NCBI GenBank assembly: GCA_016707445.1
Contig: JADJHR010000010.1
Location: 186,001 to 250,000 of the forward strand
From: Rubrivivax sp.
GTDB taxonomy: Bacteria > Pseudomonadota > Gammaproteobacteria > Burkholderiales > Burkholderiaceae_C
Reading direction: 5' to 3'
DNA length: 64,000 bases
Below, one piece after another: positions 20,844-32,901 of the stretch. The position numbers were made by a program, and so were the translations under genes. Numbering within the stretch: the stretch's first letter is position 1; each line of letters starts with the position of its first letter. The notes under the pieces are model-generated. The model ran no database searches. It saw nothing but the letters and a program-made list of their open reading frames with translations, and was not told the DNA's origin.

Positions 20844-21448
20844 CTTCGCCTGACATCCCGCACCAAGCAAAGGTGGCGGCCGGCCGCAGCCGGCAGCGGC
20901 TGCTGATCGTGCGCCATGGCGCCACGGCACCCAACCAGGCCGGGCTGCGCTGCGGCGGCGACCTCGACCCGCCGCTGACCGAGGCCGGCCGCCGACAGGT
21001 CATCGAAGTCGCACGGCGGCTGGCGGCGCAGCCCGAACGCATCGACCTGATCGTCTGCAGCGACCTGCAGCGCACGCGCGAGTCGGCGGCCATCGTGCGT
21101 GCTGCGCTGGGCATGGTCGAGCTGCGCCTGGTGCCCGCGTTTCGCGAGCGCCGCCTGGGCGGCTGGAACCTGCGTCCGCTGGCCGAGACCGAGTCCATGC
21201 TGGCCGCCGGCGAAACGCCGCCCGGCGGTGAATCGCGCGATGCCTTTGCGCAGCGTGTTCGTGCCGGCCTGCAGCAGATCGCCCCGGCGCTGAACCGACG
21301 CGTGCTGCTGGTGGCCAGCAAGGGCGTCGGCCGTGTGCTGCGCGAGCTGGCGGGCGAACCGGCCGCGGCGCCGATGGCCAACGCCGAACTGCTTGAGCTG
21401 AGCTTCGAGTTGCACTGCCTCACCCAGACTTCGGTGGGTGCCGCATGA
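20840..21448 (+). CDS. Histidine phosphatase family protein lacking the second catalytic histidine
   Basis: A 202-residue member of the phosphoglycerate mutase/histidine phosphatase superfamily. The phospho-acceptor motif is LLIVRHGAT (near residue 26), with the arginine segment CSDLQRTRESA and FRERRLGGWN. The usual second motif, with a histidine in a VSHGG-like strand, here reads LLVASKGVGRVL, so Lys replaces His. It may be inactive or use a different acid/base. ATGA overlap couples it to the hydrolase gene. Confidence 0.78.
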   Translation: MTSPDIPHQAKVAAGRSRQRLLIVRHGATAPNQAGLRCGGDLDPPLTEAGRRQVIEVARRLAAQPERIDLIVCSDLQRTRESAAIVRAALGMVELRLVPAFRERRLGGWNLRPLAETESMLAAGETPPGGESRDAFAQRVRAGLQQIAPALNRRVLLVASKGVGRVLRELAGEPAAAPMANAELLELSFELHCLTQTSVGAA

Positions 21449-21517
21449 AAGTGCCGTTGCTACTGCGTCCCCTCGTGGGCCCTGCGCCCGCGGAACCGAT
21501 CGCGATCGACGCGCTGA

Positions 21518-21968
21518 TCAGGCTGCCGTGCTGCGCCATGCCAGTGCAGCGACCAGCAGCAGCTTGATGCCGAACAGCGCCATGCTGGCGCCATGCAGCT
21601 GCGCAAAGCTCAGCATGGTCAGCCCGGCGCGTGCCGCCGGCAGTTGCGTCTGCACCGCGAAGTAGCCGCCCAGCGTGCACAGCAAGGTGCCCAACAGCAG
21701 GATCATCTCGGTACTCAGCATCGACCCCTTGCCACTGGCCGCGGCGCGCTGCGCGCGCGCACGCCTCGAACAGCCACAGGAGCAGCGCCAGCGCCACGCT
21801 GATCCAGGCTTCCTGCAGAAAGACCCGGCCGTTCACGCGCCCGGCGTCAGCCGGTGCGAGCAGTGCAAACGGCGCTGGTGCGGCGACGAAGGCCACACAC
21901 AGCAGCACGCCCAGCCACACCGGTGGCAACAGCCGTCTCAGCCTTTCGACCGCTGCAGCGCGCGCCAC
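21518..21968 (-). CDS. DUF4149 membrane protein, with a 1-base frameshift
   Basis: A small polytopic membrane protein of about 149 residues with four hydrophobic segments. It reads RRLLPPVWLGVLLCVAFVAAP and QEAWISVALALLLWLFE in the first frame. After an extra G at about 21763-21766 it continues as MLSTEMILLLGTLLCTLGGYF and LHGASMALFGIKLLLVAALAW. The span is 451 bp, one more than a whole number of codons. The GTG start at 21968 lies 2 bp after greA. The family (TMEM205-like/DUF4149) has no established function that I know of. Confidence 0.65.
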
Positions 21969-21970
21969 GG

Positions 21971-22447
21971 TCAGACGTAGCGCACGCCGACGATCTCCCA
22001 GTGGTGCAGACCGCCGGGCGCCTGCACCTCGGCCACATCACCGGCCTCCTTGCCGATCAAGGCACGCGCGATCGGGCTGCTGATCGAGATCAGGCCCAGC
22101 TTCAGGTCGGCCTCGTCGTCGCCGACGATCTGATAGGTGACCTGCTTGCCGCTGCCTTCGTCTTCCAGTTCGACCGTGCTGCCGAACACCACCTTGCCGC
22201 CGGCGTCGATGCTGCCGGGATCGATGACCTGGGCCGCGGCCAGCTTGGACTCGAGCTCTTTGATGCGGCCCTCGATGAAGCCCTGCTTGTCCTTGGCCGC
22301 TTCGTATTCGGCGTTCTCCGACAGGTCGCCCTGGGCGCGGGCCTCGGCGATCGCCTGGATCACGGCGTGGCGTTCGACGGACTTCAGCCGATGCAGTTCT
22401 TCCTTGAGCTTCTCGGCGCCGCGGCGGGTGAGTGGAATGGTGGCCAT
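21971..22447 (-). CDS. greA: Transcription elongation factor GreA
   Basis: A 158-residue protein with an N-terminal coiled coil carrying the acidic tip (GDLSENAEYEAAKDKQGFIE) and a C-terminal FKBP-like domain (SPIARALIGKEAGD). It rescues backtracked RNA polymerase by stimulating transcript cleavage. The ATG at 22447 gives MATIPLT, the family start. It follows carB by 93 bp in the same direction, the usual carA-carB-greA order. Confidence 0.97.
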   Translation of the reverse strand: MATIPLTRRGAEKLKEELHRLKSVERHAVIQAIAEARAQGDLSENAEYEAAKDKQGFIEGRIKELESKLAAAQVIDPGSIDAGGKVVFGSTVELEDEGSGKQVTYQIVGDDEADLKLGLISISSPIARALIGKEAGDVAEVQAPGGLHHWEIVGVRYV

Positions 22448-22540
22448 GTCGTGCGTCTTCGAGCGGAGGCAAAAGTGAATCCGCCGCAGGCTGCCCGTGG
22501 AGGGGGCAAGCGAACTGCGGCGGCGCAAGGGGGTGCCAGT

Positions 22541-25795
<3,255 letters not shown>

Positions 25796-25873
25796 ATCGG
25801 GTCCGGGATGCGGGTGCGGGTGTTCCTGTGCGGCACCGTGGCCGCGGGCAGCGGCCGGTGCCAGCGGCCCAGG

Positions 25874-27061
<1,188 letters not shown>

Positions 27062-27184
27062 GAGAAGAACTCCGGATTCGCGCGCCCAGCTTCGACCCGT
27101 TCGCTGAGTCTTCGGGTGTGAATCCGAGGGAAGACCGAAGTCGGACGTTCGCTAGGCAGCGGTGTTGACGGGTAAACCCTGCAG

Positions 27185-27190
27185 ATTGTA
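27185..27190 (-). promoter_or_regulatory. Possible -10 element for carA
   Basis: TACAAT on the minus strand, 124 bp before the carA start, in the divergent gap with the EamA gene. No good -35 is visible. Confidence 0.3.
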
Positions 27191-27233
27191 GCGGCCCGGG
27201 CGGCGGCCACCCGGGTGCCACCTAGACTCTGGC

Positions 27234-28135
27234 ATGGTCGAAGTCGCGTCCCCCAATCTCGCCCCGCCGCGCGGCAGCAGCGTCACGCTGCCGCTGGTCG
27301 CCGCCGCGGCTGCGGCCGCGTTCTTCATCGGCATGGACGCCACGGTCAAGCTGCTGGGTGTGCGCTTCGACGCGCTGCAACTCACTTTCTTTCGCTTTGC
27401 CAGCGGCAGCCTGTTTGCGCTGCCGCTGTGGCTGTGGTTTCGCTCACCGCTGCCGCAGCGCGGCCACTGGCCGGCGCCCACGCGCTGCGCGGCGTGCTGC
27501 TGCTGCTGGCCTTGCTGGGCTGGTTTCATGCACTGACCCTGTTGCCGCTGGTGCAGGCGGTGGCGGTGGGCTACACGGCGCCGATCTTCATCTCGCTGCT
27601 GGCCATGCTGGTGCTGCGCGAGCGGCCATCGCGGTGGATCTGGCTGGCGCTGCTGCTGGGGGCGGCCGGCGTGGCGCTGTCACTGTGGCCGGAACTGCGG
27701 GCTTCGCCGTCGGCCGACCGCAGCGCGCGCATCGAAGGTCTGCTGGCCGCCGGATGTTCGGCGCTGTGCTATTCCGGCGTGGTCGTGCTGGCCCGGCATC
27801 AGGCGCAGCGTGACGCGCTGTGGACCATCGTGCTGGTGCAGAACCTGCTGCCCACGCTGCTGCTGACGCCCGCCGTGTTCTGGCGCTGGCAGCCGATGCT
27901 GGGCAGCGACAGCGGCCCGGTGCTGCTGATGGGCGCCCTGGCGACGCTGGGGCTGCTGGCGATCACCTGGGCCTTCACGCACATCGAAGCCAGTCGCGCA
28001 GCGCCGCTGGAATACACCGGCTTTGTCTGGGCCGCGCTGCTGGGCTATCTGCTGTTCGGCGAAGTGCCCAGCGCGTGGAGCCTGGGCTCGGCAGCGCTGA
28101 TCGTCGGCGGCTGCCTGCTGCTGCTCAGGCGCTGA
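27234..28135 (+). CDS. EamA-family (DMT superfamily) transporter, with a 1-base frameshift
   Basis: About 300 residues with ten predicted membrane segments in two EamA halves, typical of drug/metabolite exporters; the substrate is unknown. The first frame encodes MVEVASPNLAPP through PLWLWFRSPLPQRGHWP. At about 27470-27480 a base is missing and the protein continues in another frame as AHALRGVLLLLALLGWFHA, on to GFVWAALLGYLLFGE and GGCLLLLRR. The span is 902 bp, one short of whole codons. It overlaps the convergent GlcG/HbpS gene by 11 bp. Confidence 0.75.
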
Positions 28136-28529
28136 GCGCCGCGATGCCGGCGCGGGCGATCTGCACGTCCTCGTTGCTCTTCACACCACTGACACCCACC
28201 GCGCCCAGGCAATGGCCGTCCACCATGATCGGCACGCCACCCTCGAGCATGCCTTCGAGCGGCGCACTCAGGAACGAATACCGACCCTGGTTGATCATGT
28301 CCTCGTAGACCTTGCTCTCACGCCGGCCCAGCGCTGCCGTGCGCGCCTTGGCCGGCGCGATCTGCGCCGAGATCGGCGCTGCGGCATCCAGCCGCTGCAG
28401 CCACAGCAGATGGCCGCCGTCGTCGACGATGGCCAGGCTTACCGCCCAGCCGTTCTTCAGGGCCTCGGCTTCGGCAGCGGCGGCGATGCGTCGGCAATCG
28501 TCCAGGGTCAGCAGGGGTTTGTTCTTCAT
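28125..28529 (-). CDS. GlcG/HbpS-family heme-binding-type protein
   Basis: A 134-residue GlcG/HbpS (DUF336) protein. It shows LTLDDCRRIAAAAEAEA, VSLAIVDDGGHLLWLQR, PAKARTAALGR and GGVPIMVDGHCLGAVGVSG, a characteristic string. Some members bind heme or corrinoids; others accompany glycolate or degradative operons. Here no partner gene is evident. The ATG at 28529 has no strong ribosome binding site. No signal peptide is seen, so it is probably cytoplasmic. Confidence 0.88.
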   Translation of the reverse strand: MKNKPLLTLDDCRRIAAAAEAEALKNGWAVSLAIVDDGGHLLWLQRLDAAAPISAQIAPAKARTAALGRRESKVYEDMINQGRYSFLSAPLEGMLEGGVPIMVDGHCLGAVGVSGVKSNEDVQIARAGIAALSA

Positions 28530-28650
28530 GAGATTCAATCAAGTGCAAAGATGCAGACCATAGCCGATGGTTCTGCCACCGCCAAGCCGGTCCGCGCCGG
28601 CCAATGCCGCCCCAAGCGATGGGGACATCGGGCCGGCACCCGCTGCCACC

Positions 28651-28656
28651 TACAAT
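28651..28656 (+). promoter_or_regulatory. Possible -10 element for the BI-1/YccA gene
   Basis: TACAAT, 31 bp before the start codon of the next gene; the -35 is not clear. Confidence 0.3.
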
Positions 28657-28686
28657 GGAGGCGGTTCAACTGCAGTAGGAGCTTGC

Positions 28687-29379
28687 ATGAACACCGATGT
28701 CGAAATCCTTCATGGCAGTACCGCCTCCTCGCTGGACAGCGAGCGTCAGCGTGTCCTGCGCAACACCTACGTGCTGCTGGCGGTGTCCATGCTGCCCACG
28801 GTGCTGGGCGCCTGGGTCGGCCTGCAGATCGGGATGGCCAGCCTGATGTCGCCTGGCATCGGCCTGGTGGTCTTCCTGGGCGGTGCCTTCGGATTCATGT
28901 TCGGGATCGAGAAGAACAAGAATTCCGGCGTCGGCGTGGCGCTGCTGCTGGCCTTCACCTTCTTCATGGGCCTGATGCTGTCGCGCATGCTGGGCTTCGT
29001 GCTGGCACACAGCAACGGTGCCAGCCTGGTGATGATGGCCTTCGGCGGCACCAGCGCGGTGTTCTTCGGCATGGCCACCTTGTCCAGCGTGATCAAGCGC
29101 GATCTGTCGGCGATGGGCCGCTTCCTGTTCATCGGCGCCATCCTGGTGCTGGTGGCGGGCATCGCCAACGTCTTCATCCAGAGCGGTGCGCTGATGATCA
29201 CGCTCAGCGTGCTGGTGATCGGCATCTTCTCGGCCTTCATCCTGTATGACCTCAAGCGCGTGCGAGATGGCGAAGAGACCAACTACGTGACCGCCACACT
29301 GGGTGTCTACCTGAGCCTGTTCAACGTCTTCCAGGCGCTGCTGGCGCTGTTCGGCATCGGCGGCGGCGGCGGCGACTGA
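28687..29379 (+). CDS. Bax inhibitor-1/YccA family membrane protein
   Basis: A 230-residue protein with seven predicted membrane segments and the BI-1 family end ILYDLKRVRDGEETNYVTATLGVYLSLFNVFQALL. Family members include YccA, a modulator of FtsH, and YbhL, and may conduct calcium or protons. FtsH is also encoded in this window, but a link is only inferred from E. coli. AGGAG lies 7 bases before the ATG. A Gly-rich tail closes the protein. Confidence 0.93.
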   Translation: MNTDVEILHGSTASSLDSERQRVLRNTYVLLAVSMLPTVLGAWVGLQIGMASLMSPGIGLVVFLGGAFGFMFGIEKNKNSGVGVALLLAFTFFMGLMLSRMLGFVLAHSNGASLVMMAFGGTSAVFFGMATLSSVIKRDLSAMGRFLFIGAILVLVAGIANVFIQSGALMITLSVLVIGIFSAFILYDLKRVRDGEETNYVTATLGVYLSLFNVFQALLALFGIGGGGGD

Positions 29380-29402
29380 TCAGCGGCACCGCACGGCATG
29401 CG

Positions 29403-29427
29403 ACGGGGCCCTTCGGGGCCCCGTTTT
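29403..29427. terminator. Bidirectional terminator between the BI-1 gene and rlmD
   Basis: A GC stem ACGGGGCC / GGCCCCGT with a short loop, followed by TTTT on the plus strand. It sits 23 bp after the BI-1 stop and immediately after the convergent rlmD stop. Confidence 0.75.
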
Positions 29428-29430
29428 CGT

Positions 29431-30807
29431 TCAGGGTGGGGCGCTTGCGCTGCGTTCGAACACCGCCATGCTCTCCACATGCGCGGTGTGCGGAAACATG
29501 TTGACCACGCCCGCGGCGGTGCAGCGGTAGCCGGCCTGGTGCACCAGCAGGCCGGCGTCGCGCGCCAAGGTGGCCGGGTTGCAGCTGACGTAGACGATGC
29601 GCTGTGGCGGCTGCCAGTCGGCCGGCGGCGCGGCATGCAGGTCAGCCAGGGCCTTGGCCAGCGCAAAGGCCCCTTCACGCGGCGGGTCGACCAGCCAGCG
29701 ATCGGCCGCGCCAAGTACCAGCAGTTCGGCCGGCGTGATCGTGAACAGGTCGCGCGCTGAAAACTGCGTCCGCCCGGCCAGGCCGTTGCGCCGTGCATTG
29801 GCCAGCGCGCGCTCGACCAGCACCGAACTGCCTTCGATGCCATGCACCCCACGCGCGCGCGTGGCCAGGGGCAGCGTGAAGTTGCCCAGGCCGCAGAACC
29901 AGTCGATCACGCGCTCTTGCGGCTGGGGGTCCAGCAGACCGACGGCACGCGCCACCAGCACCCGGTTGATGTGCGGATTGACCTGGGTGAAATCGGTCGG
30001 CTTGAAGGGCATCTGCACGCCGAACTCGGGCAATGCGTAGGCCAGCTCGGTGCCACCCTCATCGAGCAGGTGCACGGTCTCTGGCCCCTTGGGCTGAAGC
30101 CACCATTGCACACCATGCGTCGTCGCAAACTCGCGCAGGCGCGTCGCATCGGCAGCACTCAGCGGCTCGAGGTGGCGCAGCACCAGGGCGGTCACCGTGT
30201 CGCCCATGGCCAGCTCGATCTGCGGCAGACGGTCACGCTGCTCCATCGAGCCGATCAGCCCACGCAGCGGCAGCAGCAGCGCGCTCACTGCGTCGGGAAG
30301 CACCGGACAAACACGCATGTCGGCCACGTAGCGCGACTTGCGTTCGTGGAATCCGACCAGCACCTCACCCTTCTTGATCACGTGGCGTACCGACAATCGC
30401 GCGCGCCAGCGGTAGCCCCAGGCCGGGCCCTCGATCGGCCGCAGCAGCTGTTCGGGCTTCACCTTGGCCAGGTGCTTCAGCCCGTCTTCCAGTACGCGCT
30501 GCTTGACTGCCACCTGCGCGGCCGGATGCAGATGCTGCATCTTGCAGCCGCCGCAGGCACCGGCATGCAGGCCGAAGTGCGGGCAACCGGGGCGCACGCG
30601 CTGGCTGCTTTCGCGCGCCAGCGCCGACATCTGGCCCTGCTCCCAGTTGTTCTTCTTGCGCGAGACGTTGCATTGCACCCGCTCGCCGGGCAGGGCCCCT
30701 TCGATGAAGACCACCTTGCCCGCGCCTTCGCCTTCGACGCGGTGCGCCACGCCCTGCGCCTCGAGGTCCAGCGACTCGACCTCGAGCCACTCGTATCCAT
30801 TGCTCAT
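29431..30807 (-). CDS. rlmD: 23S rRNA (uracil-1939-C5) methyltransferase
   Basis: A 458-residue RumA-type enzyme. An N-terminal TRAM domain (about 1-65) is followed by the four-cysteine iron-sulfur site (Cys in RPGC, ACGGCKM and later VCPV), the SAM domain with WFCGLGNFTLPLA, DPPREGA and the catalytic cysteine in VYVSCNPATLARD. It methylates U1939 of 23S rRNA. The ATG at 30807 gives a normal N-terminus; upstream sequence belongs to the flank of the group II intron. Confidence 0.95.
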   Translation of the reverse strand: MSNGYEWLEVESLDLEAQGVAHRVEGEGAGKVVFIEGALPGERVQCNVSRKKNNWEQGQMSALARESSQRVRPGCPHFGLHAGACGGCKMQHLHPAAQVAVKQRVLEDGLKHLAKVKPEQLLRPIEGPAWGYRWRARLSVRHVIKKGEVLVGFHERKSRYVADMRVCPVLPDAVSALLLPLRGLIGSMEQRDRLPQIELAMGDTVTALVLRHLEPLSAADATRLREFATTHGVQWWLQPKGPETVHLLDEGGTELAYALPEFGVQMPFKPTDFTQVNPHINRVLVARAVGLLDPQPQERVIDWFCGLGNFTLPLATRARGVHGIEGSSVLVERALANARRNGLAGRTQFSARDLFTITPAELLVLGAADRWLVDPPREGAFALAKALADLHAAPPADWQPPQRIVYVSCNPATLARDAGLLVHQAGYRCTAAGVVNMFPHTAHVESMAVFERSASAPP

Positions 30808-30867
30808 TGGTAGACGTTGGTTCCTAAGCGGCCCGAAGGCCGGGTTCAGAGCCAACGCCCCCGTTCA

Positions 30868-30899
30868 AACCGTGCATGCGGATTTCCCGCACACGGCTT
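30868..30899 (-). ncRNA. Group II intron domain V
   Basis: On the minus strand AAGCCGTGTGCGG-GAAA-TCCGCATGCACGGTT folds into a long hairpin with a GAAA tetraloop. The AGC triad and two-base bulge are typical of the catalytic domain V of bacterial group II introns. It lies 25 bp after the RT stop codon. Confidence 0.85.
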
Positions 30900-30924
30900 A
30901 CCAGTGGTCTGTCGGCTCGCAGCA

Positions 30925-32522
30925 TTACGCAGTCCTCCCTTTGCCAGGAGGTTTGCCCGGGTAGCGGATCGTTCCGCGCAGGCGATGCAATCCAAGGCTT
31001 TCAAAGTACTCTCGATCCCAGTGCTGGGCTTGGCCCGGCCGCAGGCTGCGTCCCGCTCGCTTGACGCGCAGGCTGCGCAGCCGCTTCTCGACGTAGGCAT
31101 CCACGTCGATGAAGTGATTGGCCGCGTTGCCCGTTTGGAAGTACTGCCCCCAGCCACGCAGCACCGGGTTGAGCTGGGCAATCACGCTTCGCACATCCTG
31201 ATGACAGCGCCAGCGCGGGGTCAGCTCCCGCACACGCTCTCGCACTCGGTTCATCGCCTTGCGACCCGGCCAGTTCTGCAGGTAGTAGCGCCTGAGGCCC
31301 TTTTGCTGCCACAGCCGCCCGCTCATGCGCTTGTGCAGATGACAGCCCAGGAAGTCAAAGCCCTCCCGGCCTTGCGTCAACACTACGCGCCGCGTCTTCT
31401 GCGCATGCAGCTTCAGCCCCAGCCGGCCCAGCACATGTTCGATGCGGCGCTGGCTTTCTTCGCAGGCCTGTGCGCTGCGGCACATCACCACGAAGTCGTC
31501 CGCATACCGCACCAGTTCGCCCAGATGCGCGCCATGCTTGGCCCACACCCGGTCCAGCACATGCAGGTAGATGTTCGACAGCAACGGCGATATCACGCCA
31601 CCCTGCGGCGTTCCCGCCACCGGGTGGCTCCACCACCGTCTTCCATCACCCCAGCCTGCAGCCACTGTCGCACCAACTTGAGCATCTTCCGGTCGCTGAC
31701 CCGCTGGCCCACCAGGGTGAGCAGCTTGCCGTGCTCGATGCTGCCGAAGTAGTTCTCGATGTCGGCGTCCAGCACGTGATCCGCGCCTTGGTTGCCCAGT
31801 TGCCTGAGCCGCTGCAACGCCATCTGCGCACTGCGCTTAGGCCGGAACCCGTACGAACACGGCCCGAAGTCCGCCTCGCAAATAGGCTCCAGCACCAGCT
31901 TGGCCGCCATCTGTACCACCCGATCCCGCACCGTCGGGATGCCCAGGGGTCGCTTCGCCCCATCTGCCTTTGGAATGTAGGCGCGCCGCACGACCTGCGC
32001 ACCGTACGCGCCCGCGCGCAGCACCTCGCCCAGCTCTTCCAGGAAGCGCCGGACTCCGTACTGCTCGATTTCGCCGATCGTCAACCGATCAACGCCCGCT
32101 GCGCCCTTATTGCGGCGCACTCGCTTCCACGCCTCGTGCAGGACGTCACCCCTGCACATCTGGCCGTACAACGCATGGAAGCGCCTTCCCGGTGCACGCT
32201 TGGCTGCGGCCCAGAGCTGCCTTTGCAGTTGTCGCACTTTGTCGCTCGGTTCATCACCGACGGGGTCGTTAGGCACGGTCTGGCCGGCCATTCCCTCGCG
32301 CTTACCCGCTCCATCAGCATGACCACCGCAGGGACCCTTCCCTCCAGCCGCGTTATGCCGCACGGCCTTCGTCGGCACGGCTGGCGCCGCCCCGTCCGGT
32401 ACTACGATCCCCTCGGACTCCCGCTGCGCACGACTCGACTTCGCCTTGGGCTTATACGAGCTCGCATGCCCTGACAAGGGCCGCGCAGACGGGCCTCTCA
32501 CGTTCCGCTCCAGTCCTTGCAC
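30925..32522 (-). pseudogene. ltrA: Group II intron reverse transcriptase/maturase, frameshifted
   Basis: The first part (to about 31630) holds the N-terminal RT blocks: VRRNKGAAGVDRLTIGEIE, AYIPKADGAKRPLGIPTVRDR, YGFRPKRSAQMAL and LDADIENYFGSIEH. One base is missing at about 31630-31640, after GVMEDGG. The sequence continues in the next frame with AGTPQGGVISPLLSNIYLH, the catalytic RYADDFVV and the maturase domain X (LNPVLRGWGQYFQTGNA) to a TAA at 30925. No endonuclease domain follows. The start is unsure: 32522 is the longest option, and a downstream ATG at 32291 precedes NDPVGDEPSDKVRQLQ. Span 1,598 bp. The element is either inactive or mis-sequenced. Confidence 0.8.
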
Positions 32523-32901
32523 GCGTGCTGCGCCCCATACCCCGCCGCAGCCACCAACGCGCTTCGGTTCTTGCGCCAGCGGTGTTGCCTTCGCCGTGAA
32601 ATGAGCGGCTCCGGCCTGCGGGTTGTAAATCTGTCGAGGCTGCAGGCTTCACTTCATGTTGCGGCCCGCGTGCTTGCTCCCCGCTGAACGGCTTGCGCCG
32701 CTTCACGGGCTCTTGACGCCCCGCTCGGGCACGGAGGTCTCCCTCCACTGCCTGGGGCCTGCTACCCGGCGCTCCGACGCCTACCGGGACGGGACTCTCA
32801 CCCGTTGGACTGGCGCAGCATGCAGCAGCACTACCTTCCCCCTTCGGGTTCAGTCGCACCTTTGCTTCGTGACGCACCATCGCACGATTATCAATCGGCC
32901 G

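Larger units (their letters stand above)
30850..32885 (-). mobile_element. Group II intron (boundaries approximate)
   Basis: A retroelement on the minus strand between hrpA and rlmD. It has a structured non-coding 5' part of about 360 bases (32523-32885), an intron-type reverse transcriptase in the middle and a domain V hairpin near 30868-30899. Three GTGCG motifs, the usual 5' splice start, end at 32859, 32877 and 32885 (minus reading), so the 5' edge cannot be fixed by eye. Domain VI after domain V is short or cut, and the 3' edge lies within about 30825-30866. No HNH endonuclease domain is visible. It lies in the same direction as its neighbours and interrupts no gene. Confidence 0.75.

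Noticed and set aside
32452..32880. Small minus-strand reading frame before the intron RT
   Set aside because: It lies in the structured 5' part of the group II intron RNA. The sequence fits folded RNA better than protein.
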